64,000 nucleotides of DNA from Candidatus Brevundimonas colombiensis. Lineage in GTDB: Bacteria > Pseudomonadota > Alphaproteobacteria > Caulobacterales > Caulobacteraceae. The translations under genes and the position numbers were made by a program. The stretch covers positions 558,001-622,000 of the forward strand of contig CP119326.1 of assembly GCA_029202665.1 (NCBI GenBank). Direction: 5' to 3'. Below are positions 9,040 to 17,099 of this stretch, piece after piece. Under the pieces are notes generated by a model. It was not told the origin of the DNA, made no database searches, and saw only the letters and a program-made list of their open reading frames with translations. Position 1 is the stretch's first letter. The number at the start of each line of letters is the position of its first letter.

Positions 9040-11201
9040 GCTACCAGCCCCTTCAGCAGGCCGGCGATCTCGTCCTCCAGCGCGGTGATGTCTCCCTCGA
9101 TGTCTTCCAGCGGGCGCGGCGGCTTGTAGACGTAGAAATGCCGGTTGATCGGGATTTCGTAGCCGACTTTGGTCTTGTCGTAATCGACCCAGGCATCGGG
9201 CACATGGGGGTGCACCTCGCGCGCCATATGGGCGTCGATCGCGCCTCGGAAGGCCGTGACCAGCTTGTCGTTTGGCTTGTCCGGCCCGAACTCCATTGGC
9301 AACGGCAGGGTCGTGCCCTCCGGCAGGGGGATGTTCTCAGTGTCCCGCAACTCGCTGTCCGGTTCGGCCCTGCCTTTGCCGTCCCGGCAAATCTCGGCTG
9401 TCGCATCGCGCTCCCCTAGAGCCGCGAAGATGGCCTTCTTGACCGGGGCGGCGATCTTGATGTCCTCGCGCTCGGCGGCGCGGGCCAGGTCGACGTCGAA
9501 CGCCTCGCGGTCACCATAGCGACCTTTGGCCTTCAGCGTGGCCAACACCTTACGGATCGCGGCCTGCTGCGCCACGCCGTCCTCAATCTCACGCGCCGCC
9601 GCCTTGTCGTCCTTGCGTTTCTTGGACGTGGCCAGATTGGCGAAGGCGGACTGATCCTCCAGGCGGGCGATCCGTTCCTCCGTGACCTCGAAACTCATTC
9701 GCAAGGGGCGCTCGACCGTCACCTTCAGGAAGCCGAACTCGCGGTTCTCGAAGATGAGCGATACGACGCGGGGTTCATTGTGCCCGTTGACCCGCACCTC
9801 AGCCGTCGCGCCGTCGCGCCGGTCGCCATAAAGGCGCGTCAGCTCACGGATCTGATCCTCGCTAATTTCGTTGCGTTTGTTGTTCAGGCTCTTTTTCATG
9901 CGCTGCGAAAAGCGCGTGCCGTCGATCAGCTGGACCGTGCCGCGCCGTTCCGGCGGCTTTCGATTGGTGACGAGCCAGACATAGGTGAAGATGCCTGTGT
10001 TGTAGAAAAGCTGGTCCGGCAGGGCGACGATGGCATCGAGCCAGTCGTTCTCGATGATCCACCGCCGGATGTTCGACGGCCCCGACCCTGCGTCGCCCGA
10101 GAACAACGGCGAGCCGTTGAACACGATGGCGATCTTTGAGCCGACCGCGTTCTCGTCTCCCTCCTTATAGGGGTGCATCTTGGACATCATGTGCTGCAGG
10201 AACAGCAGCGAACCGTCATTGATCGCGGGTAGGCCCGCGCCGAACCGGCCCGAGAAGCCCATCTCGCGATGCTCCCTCTCCACCACCGTCTTCTGGTCCT
10301 TCCAGTCCACACCGAAAGGTGGGTTGGCCATCAGGTAGTGGAACCGGTGGCCCTCAAATCCGTCCTTGGTAAGCGTATCTGCTTCAACAATGCTTTTGGT
10401 ATCTTCGTCCTTGATTAGCATGTCCGCGCAACAGATGGCCCAGGACTCGTCGTTGTATTCTTGGCCGAAAAGGGCAAGGTTCGCGTCCTCGTTTTGGTCG
10501 AGAATGAACTTCTCAGATTCCGACAGCATCCCCCCGGTGCCGCACGTCGGATCGTAGATCGTGCGGAAAATGCCCGGCGTGTAGACGTCGTGTTCGCCCG
10601 TGTAGATCAGGTTGGCCATCAGGCGGATTACTTCGCGCGGGGTGAAGTGGTCGCCCGCCTCCTCATTGGCCTGTTCGTTGAAGCGCATCACCAGATGCTC
10701 GAACAGATAGCCCATCTGCAGATTATCAATCCGGTCGGGATGCAGGTCTACACCGGCCATCGCCTTGACGATGGCGAACAGCCGATTTGAGGCATCCAGC
10801 TTTTCGATCTGATCGGTGAAATTGAACCGCTCAAAGATAGCTCGCGCGGTCGGCGAGAAACTGTTGATGTAGGAGACAAGATTCGGCGCAATGTTCTCAG
10901 GATCGCCCAAGAGCCGCTCGAACGAAAATGGACTGGTATTGTAGAGCGGGTGCTTGCGGTCGGGGTCGGCGGCGCGTCCTAGAAGCCGGTCCATCGCGTT
11001 TGCCGGCGTGTTCGCCGCGACCAGCTTGGCATGCTGTTTCAGCACCGCCGCCTTGGTTGGCTCAAGGAGGCAATCCAGCCTTCGCAGCACGATCATCGGC
11101 AACATCACGAGCCGGTATTGTGGAGGGCGATAAGGCCCACGTAGACGTTTGGCGATTTCCCAAATGTCGCCCTTGAGATCGTTGTGCGCCTGCACGTTCA
11201 T
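9036..11201 (-). CDS. hsdM: type I modification methyltransferase (HsdM)
   Basis: N6-adenine methyltransferase subunit. From the chosen ATG at 11201 the product is 721 residues, longer than the common ~500-residue type. The N-terminal helical HsdM domain is followed by the SAM-binding motif DPTCGTGGM (217-225) and catalytic NPPF (293-296), with FTPREVIRLM before it. The extra C-terminal ~200 residues end in a helical segment (ALEDEIAGLLKGLVA). The frame stays open upstream to 11312, but the leader is unlike HsdM, and a G-rich ribosome-binding site precedes 11201. First gene of the operon. Confidence 0.94.
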   Translation of the reverse strand: MNVQAHNDLKGDIWEIAKRLRGPYRPPQYRLVMLPMIVLRRLDCLLEPTKAAVLKQHAKLVAANTPANAMDRLLGRAADPDRKHPLYNTSPFSFERLLGDPENIAPNLVSYINSFSPTARAIFERFNFTDQIEKLDASNRLFAIVKAMAGVDLHPDRIDNLQMGYLFEHLVMRFNEQANEEAGDHFTPREVIRLMANLIYTGEHDVYTPGIFRTIYDPTCGTGGMLSESEKFILDQNEDANLALFGQEYNDESWAICCADMLIKDEDTKSIVEADTLTKDGFEGHRFHYLMANPPFGVDWKDQKTVVEREHREMGFSGRFGAGLPAINDGSLLFLQHMMSKMHPYKEGDENAVGSKIAIVFNGSPLFSGDAGSGPSNIRRWIIENDWLDAIVALPDQLFYNTGIFTYVWLVTNRKPPERRGTVQLIDGTRFSQRMKKSLNNKRNEISEDQIRELTRLYGDRRDGATAEVRVNGHNEPRVVSLIFENREFGFLKVTVERPLRMSFEVTEERIARLEDQSAFANLATSKKRKDDKAAAREIEDGVAQQAAIRKVLATLKAKGRYGDREAFDVDLARAAEREDIKIAAPVKKAIFAALGERDATAEICRDGKGRAEPDSELRDTENIPLPEGTTLPLPMEFGPDKPNDKLVTAFRGAIDAHMAREVHPHVPDAWVDYDKTKVGYEIPINRHFYVYKPPRPLEDIEGDITALEDEIAGLLKGLVA

Positions 11202-11271
11202 CGTTGGTGCCCCCGGCCTTTTCGCGTGCCGTCCGCTGGTAGAATCTAGGCGGTCAAACGGGTCAAGAGAT

Positions 11272-11289
11272 GTCGCCAACTTAGGCGAC
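11272..11289. promoter_or_regulatory. candidate operator upstream of hsdM
   Basis: A perfect inverted repeat, GTCGCC, 6 bp, GGCGAC, about 70 bp before the hsdM start, in the 192-bp divergent region between hsdM and the 11394 gene. The XRE-family protein encoded at 12390-12632 is an obvious candidate ligand. This is inference; no second copy was found near the XRE gene. Confidence 0.35.
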
Positions 11290-11393
11290 GAGGCAGTGCC
11301 GCTTCGCGCCAAGGCATGCGGCTGCGAAAGGGGCTATCCAGCTACTGAGGCGCGGCTATTCTCCAAGCTTAAGCGATTGAGGCCTCGACCGAA

Positions 11394-12338
11394 ATGAGTG
11401 ACATCAAACTATTCCGCATTGCTCAGGCCTGCGTGGCTGAATTGCCAGCGCAGAGCCCTCAAGTCGAGAAATCCCTACAGAGCCTCTTTGAGAAGAACCT
11501 CGAAACCCTTCTAGGTGTCAGGTTCCTGGCTTCAGAATACAGCACGGGTCCGGTCCACGGCGGGCGAATAGACACCCTCGGTATCGACGAAGACGGCAGC
11601 CCGGTCATCATCGAGTACAAGCGGTCGGTAAACGAGAACGTCATCAACCAAGGCCTGTTCTATCTGGACTGGCTGATGGATCATAAAAAGGATTTCCTAT
11701 GGCTTGTCATGGACAAGCTGGGCAAGGGATCCGCTGATAAGGTTGAGTGGGGCACCCCCCGCTTGATCTGCATCGCGGGTGACTTCACTCGATACGACGG
11801 ACACGCCGTGAAGCAGATCAACCGCAGCATCGAGCTCATGCGGTATCGACGATTCTCGGACGACATGCTCATGATCGAGCTGATCCACACGCCGCGTATT
11901 GCCGCGCGTACGCCAACCATCCTGGACACCACGGCACCGGACGTCGCGGTGCCGACGAAGGGCGGGAAGGATCCCTATCTCAGCTCCCGTATCGACTACC
12001 GGCTCAGCAACTCGACCGGCGAGCTTCGCGATCTTTGGGACGCAACCAGCAGCTTCTTGATGGCGCTGGGCGACGAAGTTCAGATGAAAGAATTGAAATT
12101 CTATTATGCCTTCAAGCGCATCAAAAACTTCGTCTGCCTTGAGCTTTACCCCAGCGCCAAGACAGTCGCGGCCTACGTGAAGGTCAATCCCGACACAGTG
12201 TCGCTTGAGGCCGGCTTTACACGGGACGTTCGTAAGATCGGGCATTTCGGTACGGGCGACCTTGAGATCACCATGCGGAGTTTAGATGATCTCGCTAAAG
12301 CACAGCCCCTATTTCAACGAGCCTACGAGGACGGGTGA
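11394..12338 (+). CDS. NucS-like/DUF5655 nuclease-like protein
   Basis: A 314-residue cytoplasmic protein, divergent from hsdM. The N-terminal half resembles the endonuclease NucS/DUF91 type of PD-(D/E)XK fold. It has LFEKNLETLLGVRFLASEY, then GRIDTLGID with D60, then VIIEYK (E74-Y-K76), then a helix with INQGLFYLDWLMDH. The C-terminal part (KELKFYYAFKRIKNFVCLEL and on) looks like the DUF5655 domain. Such two-domain proteins are often encoded in R-M and defence loci. The acid and lysine residues needed for metal-dependent cleavage are all present, so activity is plausible but unproven. The ATG at 11394 follows a short weak Shine-Dalgarno region. Confidence 0.75.
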   Translation: MSDIKLFRIAQACVAELPAQSPQVEKSLQSLFEKNLETLLGVRFLASEYSTGPVHGGRIDTLGIDEDGSPVIIEYKRSVNENVINQGLFYLDWLMDHKKDFLWLVMDKLGKGSADKVEWGTPRLICIAGDFTRYDGHAVKQINRSIELMRYRRFSDDMLMIELIHTPRIAARTPTILDTTAPDVAVPTKGGKDPYLSSRIDYRLSNSTGELRDLWDATSSFLMALGDEVQMKELKFYYAFKRIKNFVCLELYPSAKTVAAYVKVNPDTVSLEAGFTRDVRKIGHFGTGDLEITMRSLDDLAKAQPLFQRAYEDG

Positions 12339-12389
12339 ATGGGGCCGATCAGTTCGCGTGCCCCCCTCGTTCATGTCGTCGCGGCAGTG

Positions 12390-12632
12390 TCACAGGCTTC
12401 GGTCAACGAACTTTCTGAGCAGCTCAGCTGAATTCCAACCGAGCGCTTCGGCGACTTGGCAGAACTCAATTACATCGAGCCGGCGCTCTCCTCGCTCTAC
12501 CTTCGATACGAAGCTTTGAGGCTTCCCCAGGCGCTCCGCCAACTCAACCTGCGTGACATCGGCCGCCTTTCGCACCGACGCGATGAAGGCGATGAACTCC
12601 TGATGCCGTTGCGTAAAAATCGATGACGGCAA
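12390..12632 (-). CDS. XRE-family helix-turn-helix regulator
   Basis: An 80-residue DNA-binding protein, almost all of it one Cro/C1-type HTH (TQVELAERLGKPQSFVSKVE), with an N-terminal helix and an LGWNSAELL tail. Its size and its position beside a restriction operon recall controller (C) proteins, though type I systems usually do without them. It may instead control the island genes. It is convergent with the 11394 gene and divergent from the 12838 gene. Confidence 0.85.
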   Translation of the reverse strand: MPSSIFTQRHQEFIAFIASVRKAADVTQVELAERLGKPQSFVSKVERGERRLDVIEFCQVAEALGWNSAELLRKFVDRSL

Positions 12633-12810
12633 CGCGCGGCCCTGATCGGTGAGGCGCTTTCGCTAAAACCTAAATCAGGATATCCCAGATTCGGTTATTC
12701 GGTCTGGGGGCCGCCGCCGCATGGTGCGGAGCCAACACAAGCAACAACGCCGCCTGATACCTCGCCGAGCGCAAAACTCGGCATCTTATATGATGTGCAA
12801 ATAACTGCGC

Positions 12811-12829
12811 ATCTCAAACAGAATGAGAT
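12811..12829. promoter_or_regulatory. inverted repeat upstream of the 12838 gene
   Basis: ATCTCA, 7 bp, TGAGAT, about 9 bp before the ATG at 12838, with an AT-rich stretch (TTATATGATG) upstream that could be a -10 region. Possible operator or mRNA hairpin. The rest of the 205-bp gap 12633-12837 shows nothing else clear. Confidence 0.3.
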
Positions 12830-12837
12830 CGTAGCAT

Positions 12838-13200
12838 ATGAACCAGAATACAATCCGCATGGCTCTAGCGGCCATCGCCGCCTTCTACGTCGTGATCGGC
12901 GGCCTGTGGGCGATCAACTACTTCCCGCTGAAAAACTTCTACCACCAGATCGAAGTTAAGGACGCCATCACCAAGAATCTCGGCTACCCGGCGGCATTCA
13001 GGTCGGCCGAGTACAAGGCAGCGGAGGAGGCTCAGGCGACCTACGCCCTTAGCCATCCGGACATCCTCGTCACCGAAGGACGGGTGGCCTTCTACAGGTC
13101 CCTGCTCATCTGGGGCACGGTGGCGATCGGCGTAGGCAGCGGCGTCCTCTTCCTGATGCGGGGCCGGGGCATCCAAGCCGCAAAGGGAGCCGCCCAGTGA
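12838..13200 (+). CDS. small two-pass membrane protein, unknown function
   Basis: 120 residues. Hydrophobic segments lie at about 9-27 (ALAAIAAFYVVIGGLWAI) and 90-108 (LIWGTVAIGVGSGVLFLM), with a polar loop of about 60 residues between them, probably periplasmic, and a short basic tail. I recognise no family. The next gene, a lipoprotein, overlaps it by 4 bp (GTGA), so the two are probably made together. A membrane protein plus lipoprotein pair on a mobile element may suggest surface or entry exclusion, but nothing in the sequence demonstrates it. Confidence 0.7.
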   Translation: MNQNTIRMALAAIAAFYVVIGGLWAINYFPLKNFYHQIEVKDAITKNLGYPAAFRSAEYKAAEEAQATYALSHPDILVTEGRVAFYRSLLIWGTVAIGVGSGVLFLMRGRGIQAAKGAAQ

Positions 13201-13634
13201 AGCGCCTCGTCTATACCGGACTCGTCGCTGGCGCTCTGGTCGTCGGCGGCTGTGCATCATCACCCGCGCGGACGCCCGGCACCTACGTCAGCCAGAGCGA
13301 ACCCGTCTATCTGATCACCGAGGCTCAGGCCGATCAGATCCTGGTGGACGCCATGAACGCCGAGTTCGGCACCAGTCCGATCGTGCGCGTCGAGCATCCG
13401 AACAAGGGGTATCAGGCCACCATCAAGTTCCTGTTCGACAGCCACCAGATCGTCGGCACGATGGTCCCCTCCAGAGGCCGGAAGGCTGACGGCACGGTGC
13501 AGGACGGCTTCTACTTCACCGTCTCCCACAGCGGCACCATGCCCCTCTCCGGTATCACCCGCTCAAAGCGCTTGAAGGACCAACTCAACAACGCCGCGAC
13601 GGCCCTTTCGTCAACCGTCCCGTCGGCTCGGTAG
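13197..13634 (+). CDS. small lipoprotein, unknown function
   Basis: 145 residues starting at a GTG that overlaps the previous stop. The signal peptide ends in a lipobox (LVVGGC), so it is predicted to be lipidated and exported. The mature part is a compact alpha/beta domain (TEAQADQILVDAMNAEFG, then TIKFLFDSHQIVGTMVPSRG). No family is recognised. The frame ends at TAG 13632-13634, but coding-like sequence continues in another frame to 13741, which raises the possibility that the original C-terminus was longer. Confidence 0.7.
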   Translation: MKRLVYTGLVAGALVVGGCASSPARTPGTYVSQSEPVYLITEAQADQILVDAMNAEFGTSPIVRVEHPNKGYQATIKFLFDSHQIVGTMVPSRGRKADGTVQDGFYFTVSHSGTMPLSGITRSKRLKDQLNNAATALSSTVPSAR

Positions 13635-13741
13635 ATCACGCCTCGGTTGGTCAGCGTCAGACCCTGGACACCATCGTCTCCGCCCTCGGTAAGACGTCTA
13701 AAAAGCCGATGCCCGTCATCGACTTCAAGGCCGATCACTAG
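13615..13741 (+). pseudogene. possible coding remnant or frameshifted tail after the lipoprotein gene
   Basis: In a frame shifted relative to the lipoprotein gene, the sequence reads a protein-like string ending TLDTIVSALGKTSKKPMPV then IDFKADH and a TAG at 13739-13741. Codon choice here is strongly GC-ending and coding-like, and there is no start codon. It could be the displaced C-terminus of the lipoprotein or the end of a deleted gene. Confidence 0.35.
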
Positions 13742-13778
13742 GGCGACCTGACGCCCTCCAAACACCCACCTCAATCGA

Positions 13779-13807
13779 CCCCCGTGGCCTCCGCTGCGGG
13801 GGTTTTT
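13779..13807 (+). terminator. rho-independent terminator before paralogue 1
   Basis: Stem CCCCCG/CGGGGG followed by TTTTT. The bases right after it (CATGCCCGAAAGGACACC) are nearly repeated after the terminator at 14256-14286 and supply the ribosome-binding site of the following gene. Confidence 0.75.
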
Positions 13808-13832
13808 CCATGCCCGAAAGGACACCCTGACC

Positions 13833-14228
13833 ATGCTTTCGCTCACCGACCGAGACGCTGTTACGGCCGCGCTCACAGACCCTAGCCTCGACTCTGTCCT
13901 TCGCGCCCTAATCGGACTTCGTGTCTGGCAGGTTGATATCGATCGTCGCCGTCCCCTTGGCGAAACCCTCCAGATCGTGGTGATCCAGCCAAGCGATCCA
14001 CCCGAGGCCATCCACGCCGCCGTGGGCTTTCCCATCTGCTGGGACCAGGCCGAGCAGCCCGGCTGGGAGTGGTTCAACGACCACGGCTCATGGTTCGAGC
14101 TGGCTTACGTCCTGACCGACGACTTCGGGATGCTGGTCTTCGTGGCCGACCATCCCGAAACCAACGACACCCTACGCTTCAACTGCCTCGGCTTTGCCGA
14201 CCGCTATCCGGTCTCCGACGCCGACTGA
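13833..14228 (+). CDS. hypothetical protein, paralogue 1 of a tandem pair
   Basis: 131 residues, acidic, with no signal peptide or membrane segment. It shares a pattern with the protein at 14310-14699: DPxLDxxLRxLIxxRxWQ near the N-terminus, IVVxQxxDxP, a GxPI turn, D-AExP, and HGxWFExxY. The family is not recognised. It is flanked upstream by its own terminator and a conserved leader, as in the second copy, so the two look like duplicated expression cassettes. Function unknown. Confidence 0.7.
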   Translation: MLSLTDRDAVTAALTDPSLDSVLRALIGLRVWQVDIDRRRPLGETLQIVVIQPSDPPEAIHAAVGFPICWDQAEQPGWEWFNDHGSWFELAYVLTDDFGMLVFVADHPETNDTLRFNCLGFADRYPVSDAD

Positions 14229-14255
14229 GCCTCTTCAAAAACCCATCCGACCCGC

Positions 14256-14286
14256 GCCCTCCGACACCCCGTCGAGAGGGCTTTTT
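14256..14286 (+). terminator. rho-independent terminator between the paralogues
   Basis: Stem GCCCTC/GAGGGC with an inner CGAC/GTCG stem, then TTTTT. The conserved leader (CATGCCTGAAGGACACC) follows, as after the first terminator. Confidence 0.75.
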
Positions 14287-14309
14287 CATGCCTGAAGGAC
14301 ACCAATCTC

Positions 14310-14699
14310 ATGCTGTGCCTAAACACCCTCGCCGACGTCGCCGGCGTGATCAGCGACCCTGACCTAGACGACGATTTGCGCACCCTGATCGCCCACCGGG
14401 GATGGCAGGCCTACGCTGATCATGCCTCGTGCCTTAGCGAAGACACCCGCATTGTCGTCGTCCAGGGCGGCGACACCCCCGACGTGATTAATACGGCCTT
14501 GGGCTGGCCTATCACCGGCGACGATGCCGAGGACCCGAGCTACGACCGTCTAGAGGAGCACGGCCTCTGGTTTGAGATCGTCTATCGGGGCCGGTGTGGG
14601 CGAGACTCCGTAGTCTTCGTAGAGAACGGTTCAGGCACCGAGCTCGGCATCCACTATCTCTGCCTCGCCCACTTTTGGACCGAGGTGGGCGGTCGATGA
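14310..14699 (+). CDS. hypothetical protein, paralogue 2 of a tandem pair
   Basis: 129 residues, acidic and soluble. It aligns along its whole length with the 13833 gene product; the conserved spots are DPDLDDDLRTLIAHRGWQ, IVVVQGGDTPDVI, GWPI and HGLWFEIVY. The copies have diverged well below half identity by eye, so the duplication is old or they were acquired as a cassette. It is followed with an ATGA overlap by the membrane protein at 14696. Confidence 0.7.
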   Translation: MLCLNTLADVAGVISDPDLDDDLRTLIAHRGWQAYADHASCLSEDTRIVVVQGGDTPDVINTALGWPITGDDAEDPSYDRLEEHGLWFEIVYRGRCGRDSVVFVENGSGTELGIHYLCLAHFWTEVGGR

Positions 14700-15022
14700 C
14701 GAACAGAATCCTTATGCTGGTCATCCTTTGCGTGGGGTTGGCCGTTCTCAGGGCAGTCGCCATCGTCCTGATCGCATCTGTAGTTTTGGGCCTGGTCGTC
14801 AGCTTCGTGACCCAGCCGAAGCAAACGCTGGCGTTCTTGGGCACCCTTGCCCTGTCTGCCCTAACGGTAGGTCAGCCGACTGCTTTCATAGTCACGCTTG
14901 GTGTTGTCGTTCTCACGGCCGTCGTCCTCCATGTGCCGCGAAAGCCTCGGCGCGGAGTTCTATCCTATGGGCGGGAACATCGACCACTGGAGCCGGAAGA
15001 GCGGCCTCGGTCCCCGTTCTGA
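14696..15022 (+). CDS. small hydrophobic membrane protein, unknown function
   Basis: 108 residues from an ATG that overlaps the previous stop (ATGA). Three hydrophobic stretches fill residues 5-75: ILMLVILCVGLAVL, AIVLIASVVLGLVVSFV, and a long LALSALTVG to LGVVVLTAVVL segment. A charged cytoplasmic-type tail (RKPRRGVLSYGREH) follows. No family is recognised. Likely cotranscribed with paralogue 2. Confidence 0.6.
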   Translation: MTNRILMLVILCVGLAVLRAVAIVLIASVVLGLVVSFVTQPKQTLAFLGTLALSALTVGQPTAFIVTLGVVVLTAVVLHVPRKPRRGVLSYGREHRPLEPEERPRSPF

Positions 15023-15322
15023 TCGCCGGCTTGAGGAGTTCCGGGACGGAGGTTTCAAGACGTCATGGTGGGGGCAATTTCGACCGATTTTGAGGTTGTC
15101 CCCGCCCAGCCGCCCAAATTCTCTAAACTACGAATATTAAACGTCTTTTTATCCGACCCGGCAAACCCGTTTACTTAACCCATCTCCGCATAGGGCGGGG
15201 ATCAGTCTGCGAGGTCGTATGATCAAGCCAACAGGAAGCCAAAAATGGGAGCTCAATCAGCAGGGCGGTCAGGGTGGATTAGCCAACAGAGTTAGGAAGC
15301 AGACGTCTCTGCGGAACCTAGC
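15023..15322. other. 300-bp noncoding region upstream of the VapE-type gene
   Basis: No credible gene. An AT-rich patch at about 15115-15180 (containing CTACGAATATTAAACG) stands out and probably holds the promoter of the 15323 gene. No clear operator is seen. Confidence 0.5.
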
Positions 15323-16570
15323 ATGCCACGACCAATGAGCGAGAGAAACGACATCGGACCGTTCCCGGACCGTCCGCCCCCGCGATCGGATCGCCCACCG
15401 GCCACAATCGCAAACGTCGAACACCTGCTGAAGTATGCCGGCATCAGAGTGCGCTACAACGAGGTCAGCAAACGCGATGAAATCCTGATTCCCGGAAAAC
15501 AGGGATCACAGGACAACGTCGATAATGTCACCCTCACCTACATCATCAGCTTGGCTGCCGAGCACCACATCCCCACTGGCAATGTCCCTGGCTTTGTGGA
15601 AGCCATCGCCAACAAGAATGCGTACAACCCGATCAGAGATTGGATAAACAGTCGTCGCTGGGACGGTTTAGATCGACTGCCTGCCGTCTACGAGACTGTG
15701 GTTCAGGCTGCAGGGTATCCTGACAGCCTGAAACACGTGATCCTCCGCAAATGGCTCCGTAGCGTCTCTGCGGCGGCGACCCGACCCAGTTTTCGGAGCC
15801 GGGGCGTCCTAACCCTTCAGGGCGCACAGGGGGCTGGAAAATCCAGCTGGATTAAAGCCCTGATCTCCGACCCGGACCTAGCCGATCGTATGATCAAGCT
15901 CGGTCATCACATGGATCCTTCGAACAAGGACTCCCTGATCGGAGCCATCGGGTTCGCGATCACAGAGATCGGTGAACTCGACAGCTCGTTCAAAAAGGAC
16001 ATCGCTCGGCTGAAGGGCTTCCTGACCGACGATACAGATCGGGTTCGCCGGCCCTACGATCGTCGGGAGTCGAGCTACCCTAGGCGGACGGTGTTCGCTG
16101 CAACCGTGAACGAACACCAGTTCCTTCAGGATCCTACCGGGAACACGCGGTTCTGGACGATCCCGATCGCCTCTCTGAACTGGCGACACGAGATCGACAT
16201 GCAGCAGGTGTTCGCCCAACTCGCTCAGGAAGTAGAGGGCGGCGAGACATGGTGGTTGGCAGACCATGAGGAACGCCAGCTCAACGAGCTGAACTCGCGC
16301 CACAGCACGGCCAGCCCCGTTGCTGAACGCCTAGCGGAGATGGTCGATATCGATCGAATTGGGTCGGAAGGTCTTGATGCAATGTCGGCCACCCAAGTTC
16401 TCGAATGGCTTCAACTCCCGCAGACCAACCAAATGGCGCGCGAAGCGGGAGCTGCCTTACGGGGCCTGCTGGGCGATCCGAAGAAGATCAAGGGCGCGAT
16501 GAAATGGCGGGTGCCGATCCGAACCGACGACGGCTTCAGCCCTCCCAAGCCGTGGGTAAAACCGTCCTGA
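15323..16570 (+). CDS. VapE-family P-loop protein (island replication helicase/primase-like)
   Basis: 415 residues, matching the virulence-associated E family, P-loop NTPases found in phages, satellites and pathogenicity islands and thought to act in replication. An N-terminal ~160-residue domain contains the family-typical NPIRDWINSRRWDGLDRLP. Next come Walker A GAQGAGKSS (167-175), the acidic TEIGELD segment (214-220), an arginine-rich YDRRESSYPRRTVFAATVN stretch and GNTRFWTIPI. A second start at 15335 is possible. There is no separate primase or helicase gene on the island, so this is likely its only replication protein. Confidence 0.88.
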   Translation: MPRPMSERNDIGPFPDRPPPRSDRPPATIANVEHLLKYAGIRVRYNEVSKRDEILIPGKQGSQDNVDNVTLTYIISLAAEHHIPTGNVPGFVEAIANKNAYNPIRDWINSRRWDGLDRLPAVYETVVQAAGYPDSLKHVILRKWLRSVSAAATRPSFRSRGVLTLQGAQGAGKSSWIKALISDPDLADRMIKLGHHMDPSNKDSLIGAIGFAITEIGELDSSFKKDIARLKGFLTDDTDRVRRPYDRRESSYPRRTVFAATVNEHQFLQDPTGNTRFWTIPIASLNWRHEIDMQQVFAQLAQEVEGGETWWLADHEERQLNELNSRHSTASPVAERLAEMVDIDRIGSEGLDAMSATQVLEWLQLPQTNQMAREAGAALRGLLGDPKKIKGAMKWRVPIRTDDGFSPPKPWVKPS

Positions 16571-16589
16571 TCAGTCGCCAGGGCGCCGA

Positions 16590-16679
16590 GAGGGGGTGGG
16601 AGGGGGTGGGGGAATGGTTGAGATGATCGGTCCGAAAGACCGATCAAGGCACCGACTTTTCCTCCCCCCCCGCCCCCTC
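16590..16679. repeat. G-rich/C-rich inverted repeat around a perfect hairpin
   Basis: A G-run arm (16590-16614: four runs of 3-5 G, able to form a G-quadruplex) and a C-run arm (16657-16679) are near-complementary. They flank a perfect 9-bp hairpin, TGATCGGTC/GACCGATCA (16624-16646). It lies 20 bp after the VapE-type gene. It could be a terminator (TTTT at 16657-16660) or a replication-origin structure. Confidence 0.55.
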
Positions 16680-17099
16680 GCTGCCGTCAGCCTGCGCCGC
16701 CATTCGTGGCACTTCAGTTGCTTCTCGGCGGGAAGCGTGACGGCTGATCTCAGCCATTGCGCTGGCCTGCATCTAACAGTCTTGCCGATAACGCGGCCCG
16801 CTGAGGGCCACTTCGGGCGTCCGATGACCCGCCTCATCGGGGCCACCGGCACAGCACCCCGGCGGCCGTCTCTGGGGCATTTCTAGGCATTTCACATCGT
16901 CGCCCCGCCCAGCGCCGAGTGATCGAGCCGGCGATCAACCGCCGCCTTCCAGACGCGCCACCAAACAGACAGCCGGCCGTCGGCCTCGCGGGTCAGCCCC
17001 CGCCTCCAGTCTACCCCAGCCACCACCCTCCCGTCGCGCCCAGGCGCGGCTCCTCGGCGCATGCCCGCCGACACCCTCAACCATGCAAGGAGAACAACA
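16680..17099. other. 420-bp noncoding region upstream of the integrase
   Basis: No credible coding frame on either strand. GGCATTTC occurs twice 10 bp apart (16876-16883 and 16886-16893), one helical turn, as in recombinase or excisionase binding sites. A good ribosome-binding site (AAGGAGA) lies just before the integrase ATG. Confidence 0.45.

Noticed and set aside
11202..11312. 37-codon upstream extension of hsdM
   Set aside because: The leader has no similarity to HsdM and would cover the divergent regulatory region; the ATG at 11201 gives the typical N-terminus.
16571..16886. Open frames of 93-96 codons on both strands between the VapE-type gene and the integrase
   Set aside because: They run through the G/C-run inverted repeat, are proline/arginine low-complexity, and show no domain or ribosome-binding site.
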